Below, in pieces: positions 25,648 to 33,857 of a stretch of 64,000 nucleotides of DNA (its first letter is position 1; each line of letters starts with the position of its first letter). The stretch spans positions 434,001 to 498,000 of the forward strand of contig NZ_PXYL01000004.1 of assembly GCF_003012705.1 (NCBI RefSeq), read 5' to 3'. The notes under the pieces are model-generated. The model searched no databases and was not told the DNA's origin. It saw only the letters and a list, made by a program, of their open reading frames with translations. The DNA comes from Pseudaminobacter soli (ex Li et al. 2025) (lineage in GTDB: Bacteria; Pseudomonadota; Alphaproteobacteria; Rhizobiales; Rhizobiaceae). The position numbers were made by a program, and so were the translations under genes.

Positions 25648-26358
25648 TCAGAATTTGTAGGCGATGCCCAAACGGACATCGTTTGTCTTCAGACTAACGT
25701 GGGTCGTAGGAAGATCTTTCTCATAGTCTAACGGAATAGTCCTCTTGCCGAAGTCGGTATAGCGATACTCGAGGCGGCCGATCAGGTTTTCGGTGAACGC
25801 ATATTCAAGGCCGCCGCCGATCGTCCAGCCTGTGTGAGTCTCGGATCTGTCCCAGCCGTCTTCCCAATTTGCCGATGTATCCATGTGCCCGAATTTAAGC
25901 TGACCGAACGCCACGCCGCCAGCGACGTATGGCAGGAAGCGATCGACCGCATAACCAAGTCTTGCCCGAACGCTGCCGGCCCATCGCAGCTTGGCGTCGC
26001 CCCAAACTTCGCCAACACCTATCGGCACATGATCTATGTAATAGTCGCTTCTGCCCTTGATGTCGCCGCCGTAGAAGTCAGCTTCGCCACCAAGCACTAA
26101 ATTGTTTTCGAACTGCCAATTATAGCCGAAATAGATCCCGCCAAATCCCCCTTTTGGATCATAGTACATGTTGTATGCAGTGCTAAAGTCTGGCTCATCG
26201 TAGGTTGATTTCCCCCACGCATATCCAGCCTCTGCGCCGACATACAAGCCAGACCAGTTGTATTTTGGCACTGGCTCTTGAACGACCACATCAGCGGCCT
26301 GAACTCCACTGATGCCAGACAAAAAAAGTGCCGGTGCAATGATGAATTTTCCCATCAT
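25648..26358 (-). CDS. Omp25/Omp31-type outer-membrane beta-barrel protein
   Basis: The 236-residue protein has a signal peptide (cleaved near GVQAADVVV) and a series of amphipathic strands starting WSGLYVGAEAGYAWG and ending with LKTNDVRLGIAYKF, a C-terminal phenylalanine typical of outer-membrane barrels. The AADVV start and WSGLYVG motif are hallmarks of the Omp25/31 family of Rhizobiales. Its base composition is visibly lower in GC than the neighbours, which fits a surface protein or transfer. Start at 26358 or 26355. Confidence 0.88.
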   Translation of the reverse strand: MMGKFIIAPALFLSGISGVQAADVVVQEPVPKYNWSGLYVGAEAGYAWGKSTYDEPDFSTAYNMYYDPKGGFGGIYFGYNWQFENNLVLGGEADFYGGDIKGRSDYYIDHVPIGVGEVWGDAKLRWAGSVRARLGYAVDRFLPYVAGGVAFGQLKFGHMDTSANWEDGWDRSETHTGWTIGGGLEYAFTENLIGRLEYRYTDFGKRTIPLDYEKDLPTTHVSLKTNDVRLGIAYKF

Positions 26359-26735
26359 CTTCGTCCCCTGAGCTGGAACGATACTTAGTTCATCGGCCCG
26401 GCAGGGCGCAAATGAGATTTCAATTCTCTAATATAATGTGCATCTAATGTTGTATTTCTGGTACATCCAGAAGTGCCTTGCTCTTCCTGCCATTCCGCCC
26501 CACACCTCCGCCGACGATATTTTTGCATTTTCTAATGGAACCGAAAGCAGCGCGTCGCGTTTGGTATGCTCCAACTAGGCGCATTGGTGGCGGGGGCCAC
26601 CGCAACAAGCCCGTCGTTTCAGCCGAGACGGCGGGCTTTTGCTATCGGAAGCAAGGGCTCCCCCGCTCGGCGGATTGAAGAAAATCATGGCCGCTCTAGC
26701 TGATCTAGCGCGAGGGGCATCCCAAGGAGGAAATC
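26359..26735. other. Intergenic stretch with a candidate small-RNA terminator
   Basis: The 377 bp upstream of the barrel protein contain AT-rich promoter-like sequence near 26410-26460. A hairpin around 26608-26641 (AAGCCCG and CGGGCTT arms) is followed by TTTTGC on the plus strand. No gene precedes that hairpin on the plus strand, so it may end a small untranslated RNA. This is a weak inference; no coding frame is convincing. Confidence 0.35.
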
Positions 26736-26957
26736 ATGATTGGCAAAATTGTGCTTGCGGCTTCACTCGTCGCCGCCTTCAGCATGCCCGCATTTGCAGC
26801 GAATGAATATTGGGTTGCAAAGGATGCATCGACAAAGAAATGCTCGGTCGTCAGTTCCAAGCCCGACGGCAAGAAGATGATGGACGCCGGAAACAAGATG
26901 TATGCAAACCAGGCAAATGCGGAGAGGGCAATGAAGGAACTCTCTGCCTGCAAGTGA
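26736..26957 (+). CDS. Small exported protein, 73 residues
   Basis: The protein starts with a clear signal peptide (MIGKIVLAASLVAAFSMPAFA) and leaves a mature chain of about 52 residues with a pair of cysteines (KKCSVV and ELSACK) that could form one disulfide. AAGGAGG lies just before the ATG. I recall similar short exported proteins in Rhizobiales with no known role. A terminator follows immediately, so it is a single-gene unit. Confidence 0.8.
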   Translation: MIGKIVLAASLVAAFSMPAFAANEYWVAKDASTKKCSVVSSKPDGKKMMDAGNKMYANQANAERAMKELSACK

Positions 26958-26978
26958 ATTGCGACAGGCCCAAAGAAA

Positions 26979-27012
26979 GCCCGCCCCGGTCAACCGAGGC
27001 GGGCCTTATTTT
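26979..27012 (+). terminator. Terminator of the small exported protein gene
   Basis: GCCCGCC pairs with GGCGGGC, with an inner CGGT/ACCG pair, and TTATTTT follows. Confidence 0.8.
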
Positions 27013-27045
27013 GAGGTGCCAGTTACGGAAGCCAGCTATGGCCGC

Positions 27046-27369
27046 TCAACAGTTGCCGTTTTCTGCTGAGTTCGAGTTACCGTAGGTGCCATTGTTGGAC
27101 CGCATGGTCCCTTGGGCATTAGGGCCGCAAGGGCTGGTCTTTCCGTTATTGGTGTTGTCCTGATTTCCATTGATGCTGCCGGTGCTGTTCGGATCGACGC
27201 CGGGGCTGCCATTGTCTTCACCGGAGGTTCCACCGGGACTTGATGACGATGGTCCGCCCATCCCGCCGCCCGCGCCCGTGCCGTGGCCACCACCGCCGGC
27301 TCCAGCGGCAAATGCCGACGTCATCAGCGCGACTGTCAGCGCCGAAGCTGCCAAGACTCTCATGAACAT
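27046..27369 (-). CDS. Exported Gly/Ser/Asn-rich low-complexity protein
   Basis: The 107-residue protein has a signal peptide ending near FAAGAGG and then a low-complexity chain. It is rich in glycine first (GAGGGGHGTGAGGGMGG) and then in asparagine, serine and threonine, with cysteines at CGPNAQ and at the very C-terminus. AAGGAGCT precedes the ATG at 27369. Proteins of this kind are common and unassigned in rhizobia; a surface or matrix role is only inference. It may fold little on its own. Confidence 0.72.
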   Translation of the reverse strand: MFMRVLAASALTVALMTSAFAAGAGGGGHGTGAGGGMGGPSSSSPGGTSGEDNGSPGVDPNSTGSINGNQDNTNNGKTSPCGPNAQGTMRSNNGTYGNSNSAENGNC

Positions 27370-27665
27370 TTGAGAGCTCCTTCTTCTGTCCGTCGCAAAA
27401 GCGCGACCGGCGCCAACAGGTGATCCACACTGTGGTTCCGGGCGGACAGTTCACAATCGCCTGTGACGGCGCCCACGGGGTAACTCGAAAATGAACCGGA
27501 CCACCGGACCGGTACGCGCCTCTGCAGTCAGATTCGCTGACCTGTCGGACTGGCCATGATTCGCAGCTGCCGATGCGTTTCAAGAAGAGCGGCGAAGAGC
27601 ATGATGTAACGGACCCGCCGGCACAGGCAGTCGTCACGATGTCGATCTTGTTGGAAAAAGGGGGG

Positions 27666-27742
27666 TGGTACCGTTGGCTGGGATCGAACCAGCGACCTCC
27701 GGATCCACAATCCGGCGCTCTAACCATCTGAGCTACAACGGC
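27666..27742 (-). tRNA. tRNA-His (anticodon GTG)
   Basis: The minus strand reads a full cloverleaf: acceptor GCCGTTG paired to CAACGGT, D arm GTAGCTCAG, anticodon stem CCGGA/TCCGG around TTGTGGA with anticodon GTG, and T arm GCTGGTTCGATCCCAGC. CCA is encoded. The discriminator is A73 and no G lies at -1, as known for alphaproteobacterial tRNA-His. A T-rich stretch follows on the minus strand. Confidence 0.95.
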
Positions 27743-27863
27743 ACGCCATCTGGTGACGCGTCCAATAAGGACAAACGGCGGACATTTCAAGACGTTTAAA
27801 CGCTGTTTGCCGGGTCATTTTGACCACATATCCCCAAAAGCCTGCAAACCCGGGGAAAACGCC

Positions 27864-27904
27864 CGCAAAAAAAGAAAAAGACCGGCGGGAGGAGGAGCCG
27901 GTCT
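27864..27904 (-). terminator. Terminator downstream of the phasin gene
   Basis: AGACCGGC pairs with GCCGGTCT around a purine/pyrimidine-rich loop. On the minus strand it is followed by TTTTTCTTTTTTT. It lies about 90 bp after the phasin stop, and the plus strand also has TTTT, so it may act both ways. Confidence 0.75.
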
Positions 27905-27996
27905 TTTCCTATGTATCGCCAGCGGGAGGAGGCTGGCTTTGGCCCGAAAGCGGAGGGAGGAGGTTCCGCAATCGGGTATTCGGTCGATCGGGCCGA

Positions 27997-28461
27997 TCAG
28001 GCGACCTTGAGGTCCTTCAGCGTCTTCTGGAAGACGTCCTTGAACGGCTTGGTCACGTCCTCGGCGGCCTTGGTCGAAACGGCCTGGAAATCCTTGGCCT
28101 GCTCGACGGCGATTTCGAAGCGCTGACGCAGAAAGGCGGTCTGCAGCTCGAACAGCTCCGACAGCGACTTGGCGCCGACCAGGGCTTCGAGATGCGCAAA
28201 GCCGGCCTCGGCATTGCCGCGCAGGGTGGCAATCGTCTTCAGCGACAGGTCGCCGCCGGCGGTGCGGGCGGTTTCGAACGTCGTCTCGAGGGCCTTCTGG
28301 GCTTCCTCGGCGCCGGTCTTCAGCTTGGCATAGGCTTCCTTCGACTGCTCGACGCCCTTTTCGGCAAAGGCGCGGAACTGGTCGGTGGCCTTCGAGGCGT
28401 CGAAGGTCGGGAATTCGGCATTCTCTGTAAATTCTGCAGTCTTGGTAGCAGTCTTGGACAT
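27997..28461 (-). CDS. Phasin-family protein
   Basis: This 154-residue helical protein matches phasins, which coat polyhydroxybutyrate granules. It has the FRAFAEKGVEQSKEAYAKLK segment, the ALETTFETARTAGGDLSLKTI helix and the typical FELQTAFLRQRFEIAVEQAKDFQAVSTKAAEDVTKP end. AAAGGATC precedes the ATG. Two TGCA-type direct repeats lie 80-110 bp upstream and resemble sites of the PHB regulator PhaR. Acetoacetyl-CoA synthetase, also tied to PHB turnover, is 7 kb away. Confidence 0.9.
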   Translation of the reverse strand: MSKTATKTAEFTENAEFPTFDASKATDQFRAFAEKGVEQSKEAYAKLKTGAEEAQKALETTFETARTAGGDLSLKTIATLRGNAEAGFAHLEALVGAKSLSELFELQTAFLRQRFEIAVEQAKDFQAVSTKAAEDVTKPFKDVFQKTLKDLKVA

Positions 28462-28540
28462 ATTTTGATCCTTTACAGCGGACAGTCCTTAAAGAGGAAA
28501 TGTCTGTTCATGCATGTCCTCCATATAGGTCAGCCCATTG

Positions 28541-28572
28541 TGCATTGCAACATAAATATTGCACTGCAACAT
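28541..28572. promoter_or_regulatory. Direct repeats upstream of the phasin gene, PhaR-like
   Basis: TGCATTGCAACAT and TGCACTGCAACAT lie 19 bp apart. PhaR-type repressors of granule genes bind TGC/GCA-rich sites, so these are a candidate operator for the phasin. Binding is inferred from resemblance only. Confidence 0.45.
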
Positions 28573-28711
28573 GAGCCTCATGGCGCGTTAACCAAAAGCC
28601 GAGTTTCCGCTCGCCACACGCGTTGATTTCTGGACGTTTGAGCCGGCCGCTTGATATTAACGAAGGGTTAACTGCGGGGAATCCGTCTCCGCGGGGAAGG
28701 TCTAGCAACGC

Positions 28712-31700
28712 ATGCCGTCAGCCTCGTATTCGTTCATCGATGTCGCGATCCTCGACGACGTAAGACAGCGTTTCGCCGCCGGCGATGCGCTGGTCATTCT
28801 TGCGACGGATCTCGGCCAGGTGATCTGGGCGAACGGGCCGGGTGCCGCCCTGCTCGGCTATCCGGACATCGAGGTGGCACTTGGCGAGGAGCCGGGCCTT
28901 TCCATTGCCGCGCGCCGGCAGATCATGGCGACGAGCGGCTTTCCGCATATCGGCCGCGACCGCAGCCTTATGGTCCGCCTGGCCTCCGGCATCACCAGCC
29001 TTGCGGTCAATTGCCTGGCGAGCGCGCTTGTCCTGCCCGACGGCGAAGACGCGATCCTGCTTGCCGTGCCGGCCGCTCAGGGCGGCGGCCGTAGCGAAAG
29101 CGACATTGCCGGGCGCGCCATTGGCGGGCTCGACGGGCACGGCCAGTTCGCCGCCTTCGTCGGCAAGGACGGCGTGATCGAAGCCGCCGCCGAAGGGTTC
29201 GAGGCGCTGGGCATCGCGCCGCAGACGCTGTCGGAACTCACCGCCGAAGTGGGCATGGCGCGCGACCGCGTGGTCAAGCGCATGATTCGCAGCGGCAAGG
29301 GTCTGCTGCCCGCCGGCATCGCACGGCTGGCCGATTCGCCGGCGCGGCACCTGTTGATCGTCGTGGACGAGGACCAGCTTACAGCGGAAGAGGCAAAGCC
29401 CGCCGAGCCTGTCGAGGCCGAGCCCGTGGTCGAAGTTTCGCCAACCGTAGACGACACTCCGCCAACGGCCGTCGAATCGACTGAGGCCGCTGGCGAAGCG
29501 ACGGAGCCTAAACTCGAGGCGGAAGTGCCGCAGATCGAGCTGGCAGAATCACGGGTCGAGTCCGGAGAACCGGAGATCGAGCCGGCGGAGCCAGCCGCGA
29601 CGACGGTTGAGCCCGCACAGCCTATCACGACGACAGTCGAGCATGCAGAGTTTGTCGCCACATCGGCCGAGGAGGCGGAGTCAGCCACGCCAGTCGAGCC
29701 TGCCGAGATGGTCGCGACGCCGGTCGAGGAGCCGGCATCCGACGAAGACAAAACCACTGCCGAATCGGCCAGCGAGCCGGACGCCGTCGCGGCTGCGCCC
29801 AAGCCGCCCGCCGATTCCACGCCGGGTCATCACGACCGCTGGTATTTCAGCGCCGAGGAAGAAGCTCCGAACACAACTGCTCCCAGGGCGCCTGCCCCCT
29901 CGACGGCATCAACTGCTGCGCCGGCACCCACCTTCAAGCCGGACCGGAGCCTGCCCGCCGTGCGCTTCGTGTGGCGCACCGATGCCGAGGGGCGCTTCAG
30001 CGAGATTTCCAGGGAGTTTGCCGACGCGGTGGGCACGCACGCCGCCGACGTCGTCGGCCGGCGTTTTCGCGATGTCGCGATGGCCTTCGGGCTCGATCCG
30101 TCGGGCGAGATTTCCGACCTGCTCGAACGCCGCGACACCTGGTCGGGGCGGTCCGTGCTGTGGCCGCTCGCGGGCACGGAGCTAAAAGTCCCGGTCGACC
30201 TCGCCGCCCTGCCCGTCTATGGCCGCGACCGCAATTTCGAAGGTTTTCGTGGCTTCGGCGTCGCCCGACGGGCGGAAGCCGTGCCGGACCCGGAAAAGCT
30301 CGGGCTGGTGCTGGTGCCGGGCAGCGCGATGCCGAAGGTCGAAAGGCACTCCACCCTTCCGGTCGAGGTCGATGCGGACAAGCCTGCGGCCGACCCGTTC
30401 CAGGGCGAGGTTCCGGCACTTGCCATCGAGCCCAGACCTGACCGCCGCTTCAGTGACAAGGTGATCCGCCTGGCCGAGCATCGCCCGGCGGGTGAAAAGG
30501 GTCTCTCTCCGGTCGAACGCAGCGCCTTCCGCGAGATCGGCGAGCGCCTGAAGAAGAACGGCGACAAGAACAAGACCAATGGCCAGCAGACCGCCGAGGC
30601 GGACACCTCGGCCAAGTCGCCGGAAGCTGCGCCGTCGTCGGGCGAGCAAGCGCCTTCCGCCACCGAGTCCATCGAGGCCTCGCAGGCGTCTGAAGAGAAG
30701 GCTGTCGAGCCCATCGCGGCGGCCGATGAAAAGCCGGTCGAGGAAGCAGTTCCCACCGCCGCAGCTGAATTGGATGCCGCCGAAGCCAAGCCAACCGTCC
30801 AGCCGGCTCCCGAACTGAAGCGCGAAGGCTTTCTGCCGTCGGCCTTTGCGCCCGGCGACCATAGATTGCCGAGCGACACGTCGATCCTCGAAAAGCTGCC
30901 GGTGCCGGTGCTGATCCACTCGGGCGATGTGCTGCATTACGCCAACGAGGAATTCCTGACGCTCACCGGCTATGGCTCGGTCCAGCAGCTTGCCGCGGCC
31001 GGAGGGCTCGATGCGCTGTTTGCCGACAGCTACGCCGACGACACCGAGGCGCCTCACCACGATCTCAGGCTGCGCACCGGCGACGGGCTGGAATTCCCCA
31101 TCGAAGCGCTGCTGCGCTCGGTGCCGTGGCAGGGTCGCAAGGCGCTGATGCTGGTGGTTCGCCGCACCGGCGAGGAGGAAGCACCCGCGTCCGCCCTCCA
31201 GGCGCCCAGCGAAGCGGAGCTTCACGCCCGCATCGCCGAGATGCGCACCATCATCGACACCGCGACCGACGGCGTGGTGCTGATCGACAAGGAAGCCACC
31301 ATCCGGTCGATCAGCCGGCCGGCGGAGGCACTCTTTGCCATCGACAGTGACGATGCGGCGGGAAAGCCTTTCGTGTCGCTGTTTGCCATGGAAAGCCAGC
31401 GTGCCGTGCGCGACTATCTGAACGGCCTTGCCGAGCACGGCGTGGCCAGCGTGCTCAATGACGGCCGCGAGGTGATCGGCCGCGAAGCCGAAGGACGCTT
31501 CATCCCGCTGTTCATGACAATCGGCCGCCTGCCCAACGACAGCGGCTATTGCGCCGTTGTGCGCGACATCACCCAGTGGAAGCGCGCCGAGGAAGAACTT
31601 ACCCAGGCACGCGCACTGGCCGAGCGCGCCTCCTCGCAGAAGACCGATTTCCTGGCCCGCGTGAGCCACGAGATCCGCACGCCGCTCAACGCCATCATCG

Positions 31701-32338
31701 GCTTTTCCGAGCTGATGGTGGACGAGAAGTTCGGCCCTATCGCCAACGATCGCTATCGCGACTACCTGCGCGACATCAAGCGCTCGGGCAACCATGTGCT
31801 CGACCTGGTTAACGACCTGCTCGACATTTCCAAGATCGAGGCCGGCCAGCAGGAAATGGCCTATGAGGCGGTGTCGCTCAACGACACGCTCGCCGAAACG
31901 GTGGCCATGATGCAGCCGCAGGCCAATCGCGAGCGGGTCATCATCCGCTCCAGCTTCGCTTCAAAGCTGCCCGATGTGGTGGCCGATCTGCGCAGCGTGC
32001 GCCAGATCGCGCTCAACATCCTGTCGAATGCCGTGCGCTACACGCAAGCCGGTGGCCAGGTCATCGTCTCCACGGCCTATGAGCCGAGCGGCGACATCGT
32101 CATGCGGGTGCGCGATACCGGCATCGGGATGACGCAGGGCGAGATCGAGCAGGCCCTGAAGCCATTCAAGCAGATCAATTCGCTGAAGCGTCCGCGCGGC
32201 GACGGCACCGGGCTCGGCCTGCCGCTGACGAAGGCGATGGTGGAAGCTAACCGCGCCCGCTTCATCATCACCTCGACGCCGGGCGAAGGCACGCTTGTCG
32301 AGGTTGCGTTCCCGTCGACGAGGGTGTTGGCCGACTGA
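28712..32338 (+). CDS. Large cytosolic PAS sensor histidine kinase, PdhS/PleC/DivJ type
   Basis: The 1208-residue protein has no membrane segment. An N-terminal region (1-215) is followed by an acidic Glu/Pro/Ala/Val-rich stretch (about 219-385), a PAS domain (about 413-520), a linker, two more PAS domains (about 723-830 and 844-965), a HisKA domain with His986 in ARVSHEIRTPLNAIIGFSELM, and an ATPase domain (N box NILSNAVRY near 1102, DTGIGM, GDGTGLGLPL). The FGPIANDRYRDYLRDIKRSG segment is typical of the kinases that act on DivK and CtrA in cell-cycle control (PleC, DivJ, PdhS, CbrA). Which of these it is cannot be decided. GGGGAAGG precedes the ATG. Confidence 0.88.
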   Translation: MPSASYSFIDVAILDDVRQRFAAGDALVILATDLGQVIWANGPGAALLGYPDIEVALGEEPGLSIAARRQIMATSGFPHIGRDRSLMVRLASGITSLAVNCLASALVLPDGEDAILLAVPAAQGGGRSESDIAGRAIGGLDGHGQFAAFVGKDGVIEAAAEGFEALGIAPQTLSELTAEVGMARDRVVKRMIRSGKGLLPAGIARLADSPARHLLIVVDEDQLTAEEAKPAEPVEAEPVVEVSPTVDDTPPTAVESTEAAGEATEPKLEAEVPQIELAESRVESGEPEIEPAEPAATTVEPAQPITTTVEHAEFVATSAEEAESATPVEPAEMVATPVEEPASDEDKTTAESASEPDAVAAAPKPPADSTPGHHDRWYFSAEEEAPNTTAPRAPAPSTASTAAPAPTFKPDRSLPAVRFVWRTDAEGRFSEISREFADAVGTHAADVVGRRFRDVAMAFGLDPSGEISDLLERRDTWSGRSVLWPLAGTELKVPVDLAALPVYGRDRNFEGFRGFGVARRAEAVPDPEKLGLVLVPGSAMPKVERHSTLPVEVDADKPAADPFQGEVPALAIEPRPDRRFSDKVIRLAEHRPAGEKGLSPVERSAFREIGERLKKNGDKNKTNGQQTAEADTSAKSPEAAPSSGEQAPSATESIEASQASEEKAVEPIAAADEKPVEEAVPTAAAELDAAEAKPTVQPAPELKREGFLPSAFAPGDHRLPSDTSILEKLPVPVLIHSGDVLHYANEEFLTLTGYGSVQQLAAAGGLDALFADSYADDTEAPHHDLRLRTGDGLEFPIEALLRSVPWQGRKALMLVVRRTGEEEAPASALQAPSEAELHARIAEMRTIIDTATDGVVLIDKEATIRSISRPAEALFAIDSDDAAGKPFVSLFAMESQRAVRDYLNGLAEHGVASVLNDGREVIGREAEGRFIPLFMTIGRLPNDSGYCAVVRDITQWKRAEEELTQARALAERASSQKTDFLARVSHEIRTPLNAIIGFSELMVDEKFGPIANDRYRDYLRDIKRSGNHVLDLVNDLLDISKIEAGQQEMAYEAVSLNDTLAETVAMMQPQANRERVIIRSSFASKLPDVVADLRSVRQIALNILSNAVRYTQAGGQVIVSTAYEPSGDIVMRVRDTGIGMTQGEIEQALKPFKQINSLKRPRGDGTGLGLPLTKAMVEANRARFIITSTPGEGTLVEVAFPSTRVLAD

Positions 32339-32680
32339 CCGTCGCAAGTCGGAAGCATCTGTCTCGCAGGCGCTTGCCGCGCCTGCTCAATCGTCTGTCC
32401 AACTGAATCTGATGGCCTGCCGGAAAATTCTCCGGCCGGCGACTGGTGCTTATCAACGGACAAAATGTCGCTCGCCAAACATCACTTGGAGCGGCTGGCC
32501 CTTCAAACCCTTGAAAAGCTGCCTCCTTTTGTCCACTTTAGAACAATTCTAAACTATTGAAATCATTGGCGTTTGGATTGATCTGATCCGTTATCTGGTC
32601 CAAAAGTTGATCGGCTCCCTAAGGCGCCGAGCAAAAAATTGTCCCCTGGGGCCTTGAACCCCTCTGGTCAGGAGAGTGAC
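32339..32680. other. Regulatory region upstream of the iron-transport genes
   Basis: The 342 bp between the kinase and fbpA hold an Irr-box-like palindrome at 32537-32553 and otherwise no coding frame. A hairpin-forming CCGGAAAATTCTCCGG stretch (about 32420-32435) lacks a T-run and is not a convincing terminator. Confidence 0.6.
32537..32553. promoter_or_regulatory. Irr box (ICE motif) upstream of fbpA
   Basis: TTTAGAACAATTCTAAA is a near-perfect 17-bp palindrome that fits the published Irr-box pattern TTTAGAANNNTTCTAAA of Rhizobiales. It lies 127 bp before the fbpA start. Irr represses or activates iron genes according to haem and iron status, so the box points to iron-dependent control of fbpAB. 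Confidence 0.8.
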
Positions 32681-33730
32681 ATGACGACTGGAAACGCCCG
32701 GCCCAAGCTGGCCGGATACGCCGCATTTGCCTTCGCCACCCTGTTCGCAGGCACCGCGCTGGCGGATGGTACGGTCAACATCTACACCTATCGCCAGCCC
32801 GAGCTGATCCAGCCGGTGCTCGACGCGTTCACGGCTGAGACCGGCATCAAGACCGAGGTGTTGTTCCTCGACAAGGGCCTGGAAGAACGCATCCTCGCCG
32901 AAGGCCAGAATTCGCCCGCCGACGTGATCATGACCGTCGACATCGCGCGCCTCACCACGGCCAAGGACAAGGGCATCACCCAGCCGCTCGACGACGCCAC
33001 CGTCAACGCCAACATCCGGCCGGAATATCGTGATCCCGAAGGCCATTGGTTCGGCCTCACCAAGCGCGCCCGCGTCGTCTATGCCTCCAAGGAGCGCGTG
33101 AAGGACACCGCCATCACCTATGCCGATCTGGCCGACCCGAAGTGGAAGGGCAAGATCTGCATCCGCTCCGGCCAGCATGACTACAACCTCGCACTGTTCG
33201 GCGCGGCCGTCGCCCATTGGGGTCCGGAAAAGGCCGAGGAATGGATGAAGGGCCTCAAGGCAAATCTCGCCCGCAAGCCGGAAGGCGGCGACCGTCCGCA
33301 GGCCAAGGCGATCGCGGCCGGCGAATGCGACATCGCCATCGGCAACACCTACTATGTCGGCCTGATGCGGACCAACGAGAAGGAGCCGGAGGAGAAGGAG
33401 TGGGGCAACGCCATCAACGTCATCTTCCCGACCTGGGAGAATGGCCTGACCCACGTCAACATCTCCGGTGCCGCGCTCGCCAAATACGCACCGAACCGCG
33501 ACAATGGCGTCAAGCTCATCGAGTTCCTGTCGAGCCACAAGGCGCAGCAGGTCTACGCCGAGAAGAACTTTGAATATCCGGTCGAGCCGGGCCTCGAGCC
33601 CTCGCCGGTGGTGAAGGAGTTCGGCGAGCTCAAGGCCGACACGCTGCCGCTGATCGAAATCGCCCAGAACCGCAAGGCGGCTTCCGAGATGGTGGACCGC
33701 GTCGGGCTCGACGACGGCCCGTCGAACTGA
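32681..33730 (+). CDS. fbpA: Periplasmic iron-binding protein of a ferric ABC importer
   Basis: The 349-residue protein has a signal peptide (cleaved near TALADG) and the ferric-binding fold of the FbpA/AfuA/FutA group, starting VNIYTYRQPELIQPVLDAF. The paired tyrosines in NTYYVGL are typical iron ligands. It delivers ferric iron to the FbpB permease. AGGAGAG precedes the ATG. A terminator-like hairpin after the gene would let it be made in excess over the permease. Confidence 0.92.
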   Translation: MTTGNARPKLAGYAAFAFATLFAGTALADGTVNIYTYRQPELIQPVLDAFTAETGIKTEVLFLDKGLEERILAEGQNSPADVIMTVDIARLTTAKDKGITQPLDDATVNANIRPEYRDPEGHWFGLTKRARVVYASKERVKDTAITYADLADPKWKGKICIRSGQHDYNLALFGAAVAHWGPEKAEEWMKGLKANLARKPEGGDRPQAKAIAAGECDIAIGNTYYVGLMRTNEKEPEEKEWGNAINVIFPTWENGLTHVNISGAALAKYAPNRDNGVKLIEFLSSHKAQQVYAEKNFEYPVEPGLEPSPVVKEFGELKADTLPLIEIAQNRKAASEMVDRVGLDDGPSN

Positions 33731-33740
33731 AGCTTTGATG

Positions 33741-33789
33741 GAGCATGATCTTTTCCGAAAACCGGTTCCCACTTTTCGGGACCATGCTC
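33741..33789. repeat. Short palindromic repeat, family 3, between fbpA and fbpB
   Basis: The 49-bp element has GAGCATG and CATGCTC ends and CCGAAAA/TTTTCGG inner arms around ACCGGTTCCCAC. Sequences of this type are very common between genes in Rhizobiales as I recall. It lies in the untranslated gap of the fbp operon. Confidence 0.75.
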
Positions 33790-33813
33790 TGAAATAACTG
33801 TCGGGAAAGCCGG

Positions 33814-33841
33814 GCCGGACACTGTCCGGCTTTTCCGTTTT
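33814..33841 (+). terminator. Intraoperon terminator between fbpA and fbpB
   Basis: GCCGGAC pairs with GTCCGGC and is followed by TTTTCCGTTTT. It sits 17 bp before the fbpB start and probably reduces permease expression relative to the binding protein. Confidence 0.7.
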
Positions 33842-33857
33842 CGAACGTGAGCAAGAA

